Assembly (NCBI RefSeq): GCF_013870515.1
Contig: NZ_JACBXA010000034.1
Span: 1 to 36,794, forward strand
Reading direction: 5' to 3'
DNA length: 36,794 nucleotides
Origin: Streptomyces albidus (ex Kaewkla and Franco 2022)
Lineage (GTDB): Bacteria > Actinomycetota > Actinomycetes > Streptomycetales > Streptomycetaceae
Shown: positions 24,459-32,588 of the stretch, in pieces
Numbering within the stretch: position 1 is the stretch's first letter
How the letters are laid out: the number at the start of each line of letters is the position of its first letter
Made by a program: the position numbers and the translations under genes
The notes under the pieces: generated by a model
The model's database searches: none
What the model saw: the letters and a program-made list of their open reading frames with translations, nothing else
Told to the model about the DNA's origin: nothing

Positions 24459-25364
24459 TCAGTCGAGGTCCGACTGCCCGGCACGAGCGAGCCGGTACTG
24501 GACGACGGTGATCACGGTCAGTACGAGCATCAGGGCGACGGAGATCGCCGAGGCGTATCCGAACTGCAGGCGCCCGAACGCGAGGTCGTATACGTAGAGC
24601 TGCAGCACGTTGGTGGCGTTGGCGGGCTTGCCGTCGCTGGTGACCGAGACGGTGTCGAACACCTGGAACGAGCCGATGACGGTGATGATCAGGACCAGCG
24701 ACAGCACCGGCCGCAGCAGCGGCACCGTGACGGCCCAGAACATCCGCCACTCGCTCGCCCCGTCCACGCGCCCCGCCTCGTAGATCGTGGAGGGTATGGA
24801 CTGCAGCCCGGCGAAGATCAGCAGCGCCGTATAGCCCACGTGCCGCCAGACGTTGACGAGCGCGATGGTCGGTATCGCCCATGCCGCGTCGCCGAAGAAG
24901 GCGATCCGATCGAAGCCGAGGGCCTCGACCATCTCGTTGCCCACACCCAGCTGTGTGTCGAGGATCCACAGCCAGACGATCCCGGCGACGACGTTCGAGA
25001 CCAGGTAGGGCGCGAGGACGATTCCGCGCAGCAGCGAGGAGTTGGTGAGGCGGTGCATCAGCACGGCTATCAGCAGCGCGACGACCGTCTGGACGCCGAT
25101 GTTGACCACCACGTAGTGCAAGGTCACGCCGAGCGAGTCCCAGAAGACCGGATCGTTGACCAGCCTGCGGTAGTTGTCCAGGCCGACCCACTTCTCCGAG
25201 GACAGCAGGTCGAAGCTGGTGAAGCTGAGGTAGACGCCGCGCAGCGTCGGCCACACGAGGAAGACGAGATAGCCGAGCATCGCGGGGGCGATGAAGGCGG
25301 CGGCGACTCGGGCGTCGCCGGACGCGCGGCGTGGCACCGCACTTGCCGACTTGGTGACGGCCAC
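24459..25364 (-). CDS. Carbohydrate ABC transporter permease (MalF type)
   Basis: A 301-residue permease with six helices, starting with a short basic segment and FIAPAMLGYLVFLVWPTLRG. The EAA loop is IYEAGRVDGASEWRMFWAV, followed by TVPLLRPVLSLVLIITVIGS. The GTG at 25364 follows AGGGGG at a seven-base spacing. It is the first gene of the operon permease-permease-binding protein-oxidoreductase and reads from the promoter at 25419-25447, divergent from the ROK regulator. Confidence 0.93.
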   Translation of the reverse strand: MAVTKSASAVPRRASGDARVAAAFIAPAMLGYLVFLVWPTLRGVYLSFTSFDLLSSEKWVGLDNYRRLVNDPVFWDSLGVTLHYVVVNIGVQTVVALLIAVLMHRLTNSSLLRGIVLAPYLVSNVVAGIVWLWILDTQLGVGNEMVEALGFDRIAFFGDAAWAIPTIALVNVWRHVGYTALLIFAGLQSIPSTIYEAGRVDGASEWRMFWAVTVPLLRPVLSLVLIITVIGSFQVFDTVSVTSDGKPANATNVLQLYVYDLAFGRLQFGYASAISVALMLVLTVITVVQYRLARAGQSDLD

Positions 25365-25417
25365 GGGCAGACCCCCTTGTCCGCGTGGTTCCGGGATCTG
25401 TCGTCCCGACGGGACTT

Positions 25418-25433
25418 ACTTCTACGCGGAAGT
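25418..25433. promoter_or_regulatory. Candidate ROK operator 1
   Basis: Inverted repeat ACTTC-TACGCG-GAAGT, overlapping the -10 of the importer promoter. The right half continues as GGAAGTTATAGACGTGTC (25428-25445), which matches GGAACTTATGAACACGTC at 25512-25529 in 13 of 18 positions. A repressor bound here would block the importer operon. Confidence 0.55.
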
Positions 25434-25447
25434 TATAGACGTGTCAA
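25419..25447 (-). promoter_or_regulatory. Promoter of the sugar importer operon
   Basis: On the minus strand TTGACA (25442-25447) is a perfect -35, followed by a 17-base spacer and TAGAAG (25419-25424) as -10. The leader would be about 45 bases. It overlaps candidate operator 1. Confidence 0.6.
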
Positions 25448-25485
25448 GGCATCGCTCAATGCCCCCGAAGCTCGATTCCGGCCAC

Positions 25486-25518
25486 AAGTTCCGGCCTGTA
25501 TAGTTCTGGACGGAACTT
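25486..25518. promoter_or_regulatory. Candidate ROK operator 2
   Basis: AAGTTCCG at 25486-25493 and its exact complement CGGAACTT at 25511-25518, 17 bases apart. They flank TATAGT (25499-25504), a good -10 facing the ROK gene. The half-site shares GGAA(C/G)TTAT with operator 1, fitting one regulator that controls both directions. Confidence 0.55.
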
Positions 25519-25632
25519 ATGAACACGTCGCCTAAGCTGATCCGCGGCCGCCTTCGAGGGCCCGCACAACCCCGTGCCGACGCCCGGCGTCTTCCGCCCC
25601 GCCCGCCCCGACTACCGCTCCGGAGGCCCTGG

Positions 25633-26790
25633 TTGAGCAGTTCAGCCCCCAGCTGGCGCCCGCTGACCCCCGCGGAGCGGGCAGTGGCGATCGAGGTGCT
25701 CACCAACGGACCGAGCCCCCGCAGCGTGATCGCACGGCGGCTCGGCATGTCCGGCGGCAGCCTCACCCGCCTCGCCAAGCCGCTGATCGACTCCGGTCTG
25801 CTGCTGGAGGTCCACGCGCCCTCCGCCGCGGTCGCCGGCCTGGGCCGCCCCGGCCGCCCCCTGGACATCGTCACCGACCCCTGGCACTTCGTGGGCCTGA
25901 AGGTCACCGGGGACACCGTCTACGGCGTGGTCACCACGCTGAAGAGCACGGTCGTCCGCCGTGAGGACCGCGAGCTGAAGTCGCAGGACCCCGAGGTCGT
26001 CGCCGACGCCGCTCACTCGATCGTGCGGTCCTTCGCCGTCGACTTCCCTCAGCTCGCCGGCATCGGCGTCGGCATGGGAGGGCCGGTGCGCGACCGGGCC
26101 GTCATCGTCGACTCCCCGTACCTGGACTGGCAGGACGTGCCCTTCGCGGAGCTCTTGGAGCGGCGCACTGATCTCCCGGTGGTCCTGGAGAACGACGTCG
26201 CGGCGCTGGTCGAGTCGGAGACCTGGTTCGGCGCGGGGCGCGGCACGGACCGCTTCGCGGTCCTCACCATCGGCGCCGGCATCGGATACAGACTGGTCAT
26301 CGGCGGCGAACCGGTCCCCTCACCGGACTCCTGGCAGGAGACGGGAGACCACTGGATCCTCGATCCGAACGGGCCGCTGACCCCGCACGGCCGGCGCGGA
26401 AGCGCCACGTCCCTGCTGTCCATCCCGAGCATCGAATACCAGATGCACGCCGCCACAGGCCGCCCGGTCGACTACGAGGAGATCCTCGACCTCGCTCGCA
26501 AGCAGCACCCCGCCGCCACCCGGATCATCGACGAGGCGGCTCGTGGGCTGGGCATCCTCATCGCCCAGATCGCGAACTTCGCCCTGCCGGAGAAGATCCT
26601 CCTCGCGGGCGAGGGCGTGGGGCTGGTGGACGTGGCCGGCCACATCGTCCACGACACCGTCGCCGCGCACCGGCCGCCCCTCGCGCCTCCCGTGAATCTG
26701 GAGACGAAGATCTCCGACTTCCACGACTGGGCACGCGGAGCGGCCGTCCTGGCGATCCAGGTGCTGGTGCTCGGTCACACGGACGACTGA
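25633..26790 (+). CDS. ROK family transcriptional regulator
   Basis: A 385-residue repressor-type ROK protein. Residues ~10-60 are a winged helix-turn-helix (ERAVAIEVLTNGPSPRSVIA then GMSGGSLTRLAKPLIDSGLL). The ROK fold follows, with GIGVGMGGPVRDRAVIVDSP and LENDVAALVESETWFGAGRG, and a glycine-rich FAVLTIGAGIGYRLVIGG. The cysteine zinc motif of classical ROK proteins is replaced by HGRRGSATSLL. The TTG at 25633 has GGAGG six bases upstream and is preferred. An ATG at 25519 would add 38 Arg/Pro-rich residues without a ribosome site, though it could be translated from a near-leaderless transcript starting near 25511. It is divergent from the sugar operon and probably senses its substrate. Confidence 0.9.
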   Translation: MSSSAPSWRPLTPAERAVAIEVLTNGPSPRSVIARRLGMSGGSLTRLAKPLIDSGLLLEVHAPSAAVAGLGRPGRPLDIVTDPWHFVGLKVTGDTVYGVVTTLKSTVVRREDRELKSQDPEVVADAAHSIVRSFAVDFPQLAGIGVGMGGPVRDRAVIVDSPYLDWQDVPFAELLERRTDLPVVLENDVAALVESETWFGAGRGTDRFAVLTIGAGIGYRLVIGGEPVPSPDSWQETGDHWILDPNGPLTPHGRRGSATSLLSIPSIEYQMHAATGRPVDYEEILDLARKQHPAATRIIDEAARGLGILIAQIANFALPEKILLAGEGVGLVDVAGHIVHDTVAAHRPPLAPPVNLETKISDFHDWARGAAVLAIQVLVLGHTDD

Positions 26791-26875
26791 CGACGGCCGG
26801 GGCCGCCCCCGCTTTCTCTCGCGTGCGAGGACGCGCACCCGGGAGAGCACCGGACAGCCGCCGGGCCCTTGTTCG

Positions 26876-28195
26876 TCAGCTCGCGCGCCAGTCGCGGGTG
26901 CGCAACGGCAGACCGGAGTCGCCGCTGCCGGGTGTACGGACCGCGAGGATCTGGTTGATGCCGATGCGGTTCCGCTCGAAGGACATCGCCGAGGCGGCCA
27001 TGTAGAGCCGCCAGACGCGAGCCCGCCCCGGCGAGGTGAAACGGACCGCGCGGCGGAATCCCCGCTCCAGGTTGGCGACCCAGGCGCGGAGCGTCAGGGC
27101 GTAGTGCTCACGCAGCGACTCCACGTCCCGCACCTCGAAGCCGGCCTCCTCCAGCACTCCCACGGTCTGTGCCATCGGCGCCAGTTCGCCGTCGGGGAAG
27201 ACGTAGGCGTCGATGAAGTCGTCGACCTGGTAGGCCGATTCGTCCGTCAGCGGGCGCCGCGCGATCTGGTGGTTCAGCAGACGCCCGCCCGGCCTCAGCA
27301 GTGCGTGGAGCGAGTCGGCGTACTGGCGGTAGCGGTCCTTGCCGACGTGTTCGGCCATTCCGATGGAGGCGATGGCGTCGTACGGTCCGTCGGGGACTTC
27401 GCGGTAGTCCTGCACGCGGATCTCCACGCGGTCGGTCAGCCCCTCCTCGGCCACGCGCTTACGCGCGTAGGTCGCCTGCTCGTGGGAGAGCGTGATGCCG
27501 ACAGCCCGTACGCCGTACTCCCGCGCCGCGTGCAGCACCAAGGAGCCCCATCCGCAGCCCACATCCAGCAGCCGCTGCCCCCGGCGCAGCGCCAGCTTCC
27601 GGCAGACGAGGTCGAGCTTGGCGTGCTGGGCGCCCTCCAGAGTGGGTGTGGTGCCCGGCTCCTCGGTCTCCCAGTAGGCGCACGAGTAGACCATGCTCGG
27701 GCCGAGCACCAGTTCGTAGAAGTCGTTGCCCACGTCGTAGTGGTGGCTGACGGCCCGTCGGTCCCGGCCGCGCGTGTGACGGATGCCGACGCGGCGCCGG
27801 ATCTCCTCACCGGGCGGCGGCGGAGGGGGCAACAGACCGCCGAGAGAGATCAATTCGCGCACCGCGGCACGGACGTCCGGGTCACGGGCCAGCTCCAGAG
27901 CGCTGCGTGAGGGCTCGCTCTCCTCGCCCTTCTCCCAGAGCAGGCCCTCCAGTTGACCGAGGAGTTCGTACAGTTCGCCGTCGGTGTCCAGTTCCCCGGC
28001 CACCCATGCGCGGGCGAGACCCAGTTCGCCCGGCCGCCACAGAATGCGGCGCAGCGCGCGCCGGTGACGGATGCGGAGGACCGGAGCGCCCGGCGGACCG
28101 GCTTCACTGCCGTCCCAGGCGCGAATACGGATCGGAAGCGGAACGCCAAGAACCCGCTCGGCGAGCGCAGTGAGTCGTGGCGCGACTTCGGTCAT
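26876..28195 (-). CDS. cfa: Cyclopropane-fatty-acyl-phospholipid synthase family
   Basis: A 439-residue SAM-dependent methyltransferase that adds a methylene or methyl group to unsaturated phospholipid acyl chains. The N-terminal ~140 residues are the family's lipid-binding region (RIRAWDGSEAGPPGAPVLRI). The catalytic domain has SHHYDVGNDFYELVLGPSMV, the SAM motif RLLDVGCGWGSLVLHAAREY (near residue 210) and IASIGMAEHVG. The C-terminus has QVDDFIDAYVFPDGEL. The ATG at 28195 follows GGAGG at an eight-base spacing. Convergent with the ROK gene and 253 bases downstream of ndh on the same strand, with a palindrome in its own upstream region. Confidence 0.92.
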   Translation of the reverse strand: MTEVAPRLTALAERVLGVPLPIRIRAWDGSEAGPPGAPVLRIRHRRALRRILWRPGELGLARAWVAGELDTDGELYELLGQLEGLLWEKGEESEPSRSALELARDPDVRAAVRELISLGGLLPPPPPPGEEIRRRVGIRHTRGRDRRAVSHHYDVGNDFYELVLGPSMVYSCAYWETEEPGTTPTLEGAQHAKLDLVCRKLALRRGQRLLDVGCGWGSLVLHAAREYGVRAVGITLSHEQATYARKRVAEEGLTDRVEIRVQDYREVPDGPYDAIASIGMAEHVGKDRYRQYADSLHALLRPGGRLLNHQIARRPLTDESAYQVDDFIDAYVFPDGELAPMAQTVGVLEEAGFEVRDVESLREHYALTLRAWVANLERGFRRAVRFTSPGRARVWRLYMAASAMSFERNRIGINQILAVRTPGSGDSGLPLRTRDWRAS

Positions 28196-28240
28196 TGCAC
28201 ACACCTCCGTGAAGGAAGGGGTGGAACCCCGTACATGCAA

Positions 28241-28253
28241 CACGATTGTCGTG
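28241..28253. promoter_or_regulatory. Palindrome upstream of cfa
   Basis: CACGA-TTG-TCGTG, a perfect five-base inverted repeat, 46 bases before the cfa start codon. On the minus strand it lies between a TTGCAC -35-like hexamer and TACGGG, so a regulator could bind between the promoter elements. The regulator is unknown. Confidence 0.4.
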
Positions 28254-28331
28254 CAAACTATGCCGACTCACACACCGACGGCGAAGGGGTCGTTCCGGCA
28301 ACTGCGCGTAAAGAGTGCCGGGAAACGACGA

Positions 28332-28367
28332 AGGGGACGCCCGCACCACGGATGGCGGACGTCCCCT
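28332..28367 (-). terminator. Terminator after ndh
   Basis: AGGGGACG-C-CCGC at 28332-28344 pairs with GCGG-A-CGTCCCCT at 28355-28367, 12 of 13 pairs, with a ten-base loop. It lies about 80 bases beyond the ndh stop codon. Confidence 0.7.
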
Positions 28368-28447
28368 CCACGGGAACTCTCTTCGACCTGTGGCCCGGCT
28401 GACCGCTCGTCAGCACGGTGCGCCACAGCGGCGCAACAGGTCCGGCG

Positions 28448-29872
28448 TCAGGACGCCTTGGCCTCTTCCCTCTGCTCGGCGGCCCGGCTCTCCTTCACCC
28501 GGGTCTTCCGCTCCGCCGCCGCCTCTTCCGTGGCGGCTGCGGTGACGGGCGAGGCCGCCTCGTAGAACTCCTCACGCGGGTGCTCCATCGCACCGAGAGA
28601 GACCACCTCACGCTTGAGGAACATGCCGAGCGTCCAGTCGGCGAATACGCGGATCTTCCGGTTCCAGGTCGGCACCGCCAGACCGTGGTAGCCACGGTGC
28701 ATGTACCAGGCGAGACGGCCCTTGAGCTTGATCCTCGTCTTGCCGAAGACGATCATCGCGACGCCCTTGTGCAGACCCAGGCCGGCGACGGCACCCTTGT
28801 TGCCGTGCTTGTACTCGCCCTGCGGGAAGCCGCGCAGCGCCGAGATGATGTTGTCGCCGAGTGCCTTGGCCTGGCGCAGCGCGTGCTGGGCGTTGGGCGG
28901 GCAGTAGGCCGGTCCGTCGTTGCGTGCGGCCAGGTCCGGCACCTGGGCGTTGTCGCCGGCGGCCCAGATGTGGTTCGTGCCGCGGACCTGCATGGTGGCG
29001 TCGACGTCCACGTGGCCCTTGGGGCCGAGCGGCAGGCCGAATCGCGCCAGTGCCGGGTTCGGCTTCACACCCGCCGTCCACACGATGGTGCTGGAGTCGA
29101 CCTCGAGGCCGTTCTTGAGGACGACGTGACCGCCGACGCAGGACTCCAGCGAGGTGCTGAGGTAGACCTCGATGCCGCGGCTCTTGAGGTGCTCGAGGGC
29201 CCACTCGCCGAGCTTCGGACCGACCTCCGGGAGGATGCCCGGGGCGGCGTCGACGAGCATGAAGCGCATGTCCTCGCGTCGCACGTTCGGGTAGTAGCGG
29301 GCGGCGTCGCGCGCCATGTCCTCGACCTCGCCGATGGTCTCGGCACCAGCGAATCCGCCTCCGACGAAGACGAAGGTCAGCGCGCGGCGCCGGACGTCCT
29401 CGTCGTTGGTCGAGTCGGCCTTGTCCAGCTGCTCCAGCACGTGGTTCCGCAGCCCGATGGCCTCCTCGACGCCCTTCATGCCGATGCCGTTCTCGGCCAG
29501 GCCGGGGATCGGGAAGGTGCGGGAGACGGCACCCATGGCGATGACCAGGTAGTCGAAGGGCAGGTCGTAGGCCTCGCCGACCAGCGGGGCGATCGTGGCG
29601 ACCTTACGGTCCTGGTCGACGGTGGTGACGCGACCGGTCAGGACCTCGGCCTTGGGCAGCACGCGTCGCAGCGGGACGACGACGTGACGCGGCGAGATGC
29701 TGCCTGCGGCGGCTTCGGGGAGGAAGGGCTGGTACGTCATGTACGAGCGCGGGTCGACGACGGTGACGGTCGCCTCGCCGTAGCGCATCTTCTTCAGGAT
29801 GCGGCGCGCCGCGTACAAGCCGACGTACCCGCCGCCCACTACGAGGATTCGGGGACGCTCCGTGGTGCTCAT
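28448..29872 (-). CDS. ndh: Type II NADH dehydrogenase (NDH-2)
   Basis: A 474-residue flavoprotein that passes electrons from NADH to quinone without pumping protons. The first dinucleotide motif is RILVVGGGYVGLYAAR (residues 8-23, FAD). The second is VFVGGGFAGAETIGEVEDM near residue 170 (NADH). The C-terminal FAD contact is IWAAGDNAQVPD near residue 300. The C-terminal ~80 residues contain a membrane-associating amphipathic segment (RKIRVFADWTLGMFLKREVV) and a Glu/Ala-rich tail. The ATG at 29872 has only a distant AGGTGG. The Rex-like site at 30178-30193 lies 306 bases upstream, suggesting control by NADH/NAD+ ratio. Confidence 0.92.
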   Translation of the reverse strand: MSTTERPRILVVGGGYVGLYAARRILKKMRYGEATVTVVDPRSYMTYQPFLPEAAAGSISPRHVVVPLRRVLPKAEVLTGRVTTVDQDRKVATIAPLVGEAYDLPFDYLVIAMGAVSRTFPIPGLAENGIGMKGVEEAIGLRNHVLEQLDKADSTNDEDVRRRALTFVFVGGGFAGAETIGEVEDMARDAARYYPNVRREDMRFMLVDAAPGILPEVGPKLGEWALEHLKSRGIEVYLSTSLESCVGGHVVLKNGLEVDSSTIVWTAGVKPNPALARFGLPLGPKGHVDVDATMQVRGTNHIWAAGDNAQVPDLAARNDGPAYCPPNAQHALRQAKALGDNIISALRGFPQGEYKHGNKGAVAGLGLHKGVAMIVFGKTRIKLKGRLAWYMHRGYHGLAVPTWNRKIRVFADWTLGMFLKREVVSLGAMEHPREEFYEAASPVTAAATEEAAAERKTRVKESRAAEQREEAKAS

Positions 29873-30256
29873 GCCATCGAGTATCCACCTGGCCTGGGGG
29901 GTGACCTCGTGAGGGGCTTCACAAGCATCCCCCCACCCCCTGCTACACTGCGCCGCCACGCATCCGGGGCCGTCGAGCCCCCACCCGGCGGGCAAGCCTC
30001 GAAGGGCCGCGGCACAGGCCGTGAGCTGCACTTATCGTCTTCACCACGAGAATGTCGCCGAGGCTGCAACACGGACGTGATCCGGCCGGAATTCGCCGTT
30101 CTCGAAGCTCTGGCCCGGCCGGTGCCTCACATCAGCCCCGAACGGGTGTGATCTGCGTCCGACGAGGCACTTTTCCAAGTGAATTATTTCACGAGACTGC
30201 TTCTGGAGGGCTTCCGCAGGGCCACACGGAGCCCTTTCAAAGGAGTTCGGGCGTGC
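29873..30256 (-). other. Long leader/promoter region of ndh
   Basis: 384 bases without a gene. The Rex-like palindrome at 30178-30193 contains AATAAT (minus strand, 30183-30188), a good -10, which would give a leader of about 300 nt. No conserved riboswitch or convincing small gene was recognised in the leader. Confidence 0.5.
30178..30193. promoter_or_regulatory. Candidate Rex operator (ROP)
   Basis: AGTGAATTATTTCACG contains GTGAA-N4-TTCAC, and 14 of 16 positions fit the TGTGAAnnnnTTCACA form known for Streptomyces Rex. Rex represses respiratory genes and is released by NADH. ndh is, as I recall, one of its targets in S. coelicolor. The site covers the likely -10 of ndh. Confidence 0.7.
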
Positions 30257-31183
30257 TCAAGTGAGGCTCCAGGCAATGCCGTCGAGGATGTCGTGCTCGC
30301 TGACGACGACCTCCTCGGCACCCGTACGTTCCATGATCGTCAGCAGTGCCAGTGCGCCCGCCCCGATCACGTCCACGCGGCCGGGGTGCACGACGGGGAT
30401 CGCCGCGCGTTCGTCGTGGGTGGCGGAGAGCAGCCGCTGCGCGATCTCGCGGACCTGCACTGCCGAGACCCTCGAGTGATGGATCGCGGCGGAGTCGTAG
30501 GAGTCCAGGCCGAGGGCGATGCCTGCGACGGTGGTGACCGTGCCGGCGAGGCCGACGAGCGTACGGGCCTCCGCCAGCGGAACCGTCCGCTCCACCTCGT
30601 CCAGCGCGGAGGCGACGTCGGCCCGCACGGCCTCGATCTGCGCGGGGGTGACCGGGTCGGAGAGCTCATGGCGCTCCGTGAGCCGTACGCAGCCGACGTC
30701 CACGGAGCGCGCTGCACGCACCTCTTCGTCACCCACCACGAACTCGGTCGAGCCACCGCCGATGTCCACGACGAGATACGGCTTCTCCAGGTCGCGCCGT
30801 CCGCTCAGCTCCTTGGTGGCGCCGGTGAAGGAGAACTGCGCCTCCTGGTCACCGGTGATGACCTCCGGTTCGACACCGAGGATGTCGACGACACCCCTCA
30901 CGAACTCGTCCCGGTTCTTCGCGTCCCGCGACGCGGAGGTGGCGACGAAACGCAGGTGCTCCGCCCCGAGTTCCTCGATCGTCCGCGCGTAGGTGCGGCA
31001 GGCGGTGAAGGTGCGCTCCAGCGCCTCCGGCGCGAGCTGTCCGGTGCGGTCGACGCCCTGGCCGAGCCGGACGATCTCCATTCGCCTGTCCAGGCTCTTC
31101 AGCTCGCCCGTGGCCGGGTCGGCGTCGGCCACCAGCAGCCTGATCGAGTTGGTGCCGCAGTCAACGGCGGCGACGCGGGTCAT
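30257..31183 (-). CDS. Ppx/GppA exopolyphosphatase
   Basis: A 308-residue member of the sugar kinase/Hsp70/actin-fold phosphatases that hydrolyse polyphosphate or pppGpp. The phosphate-1 motif is VAAVDCGTNSIRLLVAD (residues 4-20). The phosphate-2 motif is YLVVDIGGGSTEFVVGD near residue 136. The acidic GDQEAQFSFTGA segment holds the catalytic Glu region. Only the two core domains are present, as usual for short actinobacterial Ppx proteins. The ATG at 31183 follows GAGGAG at a six-base spacing. It is the last gene of the conserved divIC-DUF501-ppx string and lies about 100 bases after DUF501. Confidence 0.92.
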   Translation of the reverse strand: MTRVAAVDCGTNSIRLLVADADPATGELKSLDRRMEIVRLGQGVDRTGQLAPEALERTFTACRTYARTIEELGAEHLRFVATSASRDAKNRDEFVRGVVDILGVEPEVITGDQEAQFSFTGATKELSGRRDLEKPYLVVDIGGGSTEFVVGDEEVRAARSVDVGCVRLTERHELSDPVTPAQIEAVRADVASALDEVERTVPLAEARTLVGLAGTVTTVAGIALGLDSYDSAAIHHSRVSAVQVREIAQRLLSATHDERAAIPVVHPGRVDVIGAGALALLTIMERTGAEEVVVSEHDILDGIAWSLT

Positions 31184-31283
31184 GCGCTCTCCTCACGACG
31201 GAAGGACCCCAGCGTATGCGCGCACAGGCACCGCACAGTCCACACACCGGCCACTGAGGGCCCGGCCCCCGCACCGCGCGGGC

Positions 31284-31847
31284 TCAGCTCCCGGCAGGCT
31301 CCGACGGGGACGCAGAGAGCTGCCCGTCCTGTCCGGACGGAGAGACGCAGGGGCCCTTGGCCCACCACTCGGGTAGCAACGCCAGCGCCTCGTCACCGAG
31401 CGGATTGACGCCGGGTCCGGCCACCAGGGAGTGCGCGACCAGTACGTGCAGGCACTTCACACGGTCGGGCATGCCGCCCGCGCTGGGGAAGCCGCTGAGC
31501 ACCTCGATGGCGTCCCGGCGGGCGAGGTAGTCCTCGTGCGCGGCGCGATAGGCAGCGGCCAGGTCCTCGTCCTCGGCCAGCCGCGCCGTCATCTCCCGCA
31601 TCAGCCCGCTCGCCTCCAGCGTTCCGATCGCGGAGGCGGCACGCGGGCAGGTCAGGTAGTACGTCGTGGGGAAGGGGGTGCCGTCCTCCAGCCGGGGTGC
31701 CGTCTCCACGACGTCCGGCAGGCCGCAGGGGCAGCGGTGCGCGATGGTGCGCAGACCGCGCGGCGGGCGGCCCAACTGCTCCTGGAACGCGGCCACATCC
31801 GCGTCCGTGGGGGGCGTGGGCTCGGTCTGCGGCGGGGGCGTGTCCAT
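31284..31847 (-). CDS. DUF501 domain-containing protein
   Basis: A 187-residue cytosolic protein of unknown function, found next to divIC-like and ppx genes in many actinobacteria. The core is FQEQLGRPPRGLRTIAHRCP, then CGLPDVVETAPRLEDGTPFP, then TTYYLTCPRAASAIGTLEAS, with three Cys that could form a metal or redox site. The MPDRVKCLHVLVAHSL motif near residue 130 is typical. The C-terminal tail is Ser/Pro/Gly rich. The ATG at 31847 has a weak upstream purine run (GAAAGAG, far). It lies 180 bases after the divIC-like gene on the same strand. Confidence 0.92.
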   Translation of the reverse strand: MDTPPPQTEPTPPTDADVAAFQEQLGRPPRGLRTIAHRCPCGLPDVVETAPRLEDGTPFPTTYYLTCPRAASAIGTLEASGLMREMTARLAEDEDLAAAYRAAHEDYLARRDAIEVLSGFPSAGGMPDRVKCLHVLVAHSLVAGPGVNPLGDEALALLPEWWAKGPCVSPSGQDGQLSASPSEPAGS

Positions 31848-32027
31848 CGGTGTCGGGGCTCTTTCCGGATGTGAGGAAGGGTCACGCGGCGCTGCCGCGG
31901 GGGTCGTTGAAGTCCTGCTGAGGTGTGCGGACGCGCGGCGGGCGGCCCGTTCGCGTGGCGCTCACGTGCCGAGGGGAGCCGCACGCCGGAGTGCGCCGGG
32001 GTGGCCCGGACTGCACAGGCGCCAGCG

Positions 32028-32495
32028 TCAGCCGCCCGTGTCGGCCTTGTCGACGCCGTCCCAGAGGTTCTGGTACCAGGCGCGGTCGGGGTCTCGGTCC
32101 GCCGGCCTGCGCGCACCGCCCGTACCGTCGCGGACGGTGTACCCGGTCTCCCCGGGACGCACGAAGTGCAGGTGCTCCCGGGCACGTTGCTCGACGTACG
32201 CCGGGTCCTGCCACCGTGCCCGCTGCTCCCGCAGGCGCTTCACCTGTTCTCTGGCGTGCTCCGCCTGACGCTGCTGCTCGGCGATCTCCGAACGCTGCGA
32301 GACGTACTGACGCATCGGATAGGCGAGCGCGACGACGAGGGAGCAGACGACCAACGCGAGCAGTGCGGCCCGTCCGGTGAGGCGGCTGCGGCGCGGAGTG
32401 CGCACCGTGCGGCCCCTGGCGCGGTAGACACGCTCGGCGGCCTGGGTGCCGAGCGCCCTGAGCCTGGTCGCGGTGGAGAACCGATCCGCGGGCAC
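32028..32495 (-). CDS. Septum formation initiator (FtsB/DivIC-like)
   Basis: A 155-residue bitopic division protein. Residues 1-42 are a basic cytosolic tail. A single membrane helix runs about residues 43-62 (AALLALVVCSLVVALAYPM). A coiled coil follows (~65-97, SEIAEQQRQAEHAREQVKRL), then the conserved RWQDPAYVEQRAREHLHFVR and PGETGY. In the divisome such proteins pair with FtsL-like partners. The GTG at 32495 has GGGGAGG three bases upstream, a short spacing. It lies between eno and DUF501 and is separated from eno by the hairpin at 32589-32618. Confidence 0.9.
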   Translation of the reverse strand: MPADRFSTATRLRALGTQAAERVYRARGRTVRTPRRSRLTGRAALLALVVCSLVVALAYPMRQYVSQRSEIAEQQRQAEHAREQVKRLREQRARWQDPAYVEQRAREHLHFVRPGETGYTVRDGTGGARRPADRDPDRAWYQNLWDGVDKADTGG

Positions 32496-32588
32496 GTTCC
32501 TCCCCTGTCCCCTGACAGCTGTCCGTGAGCCTGGTGGCCGATACGCCGGACCCCGCCCGGATCAGTCCGGACAGGGCCCGGTCCGGGC

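Noticed and set aside
28418-30151. A 577-residue plus-strand frame over ndh
   Set aside because: Antisense to NDH-2 with its two intact dinucleotide motifs; no independent features.
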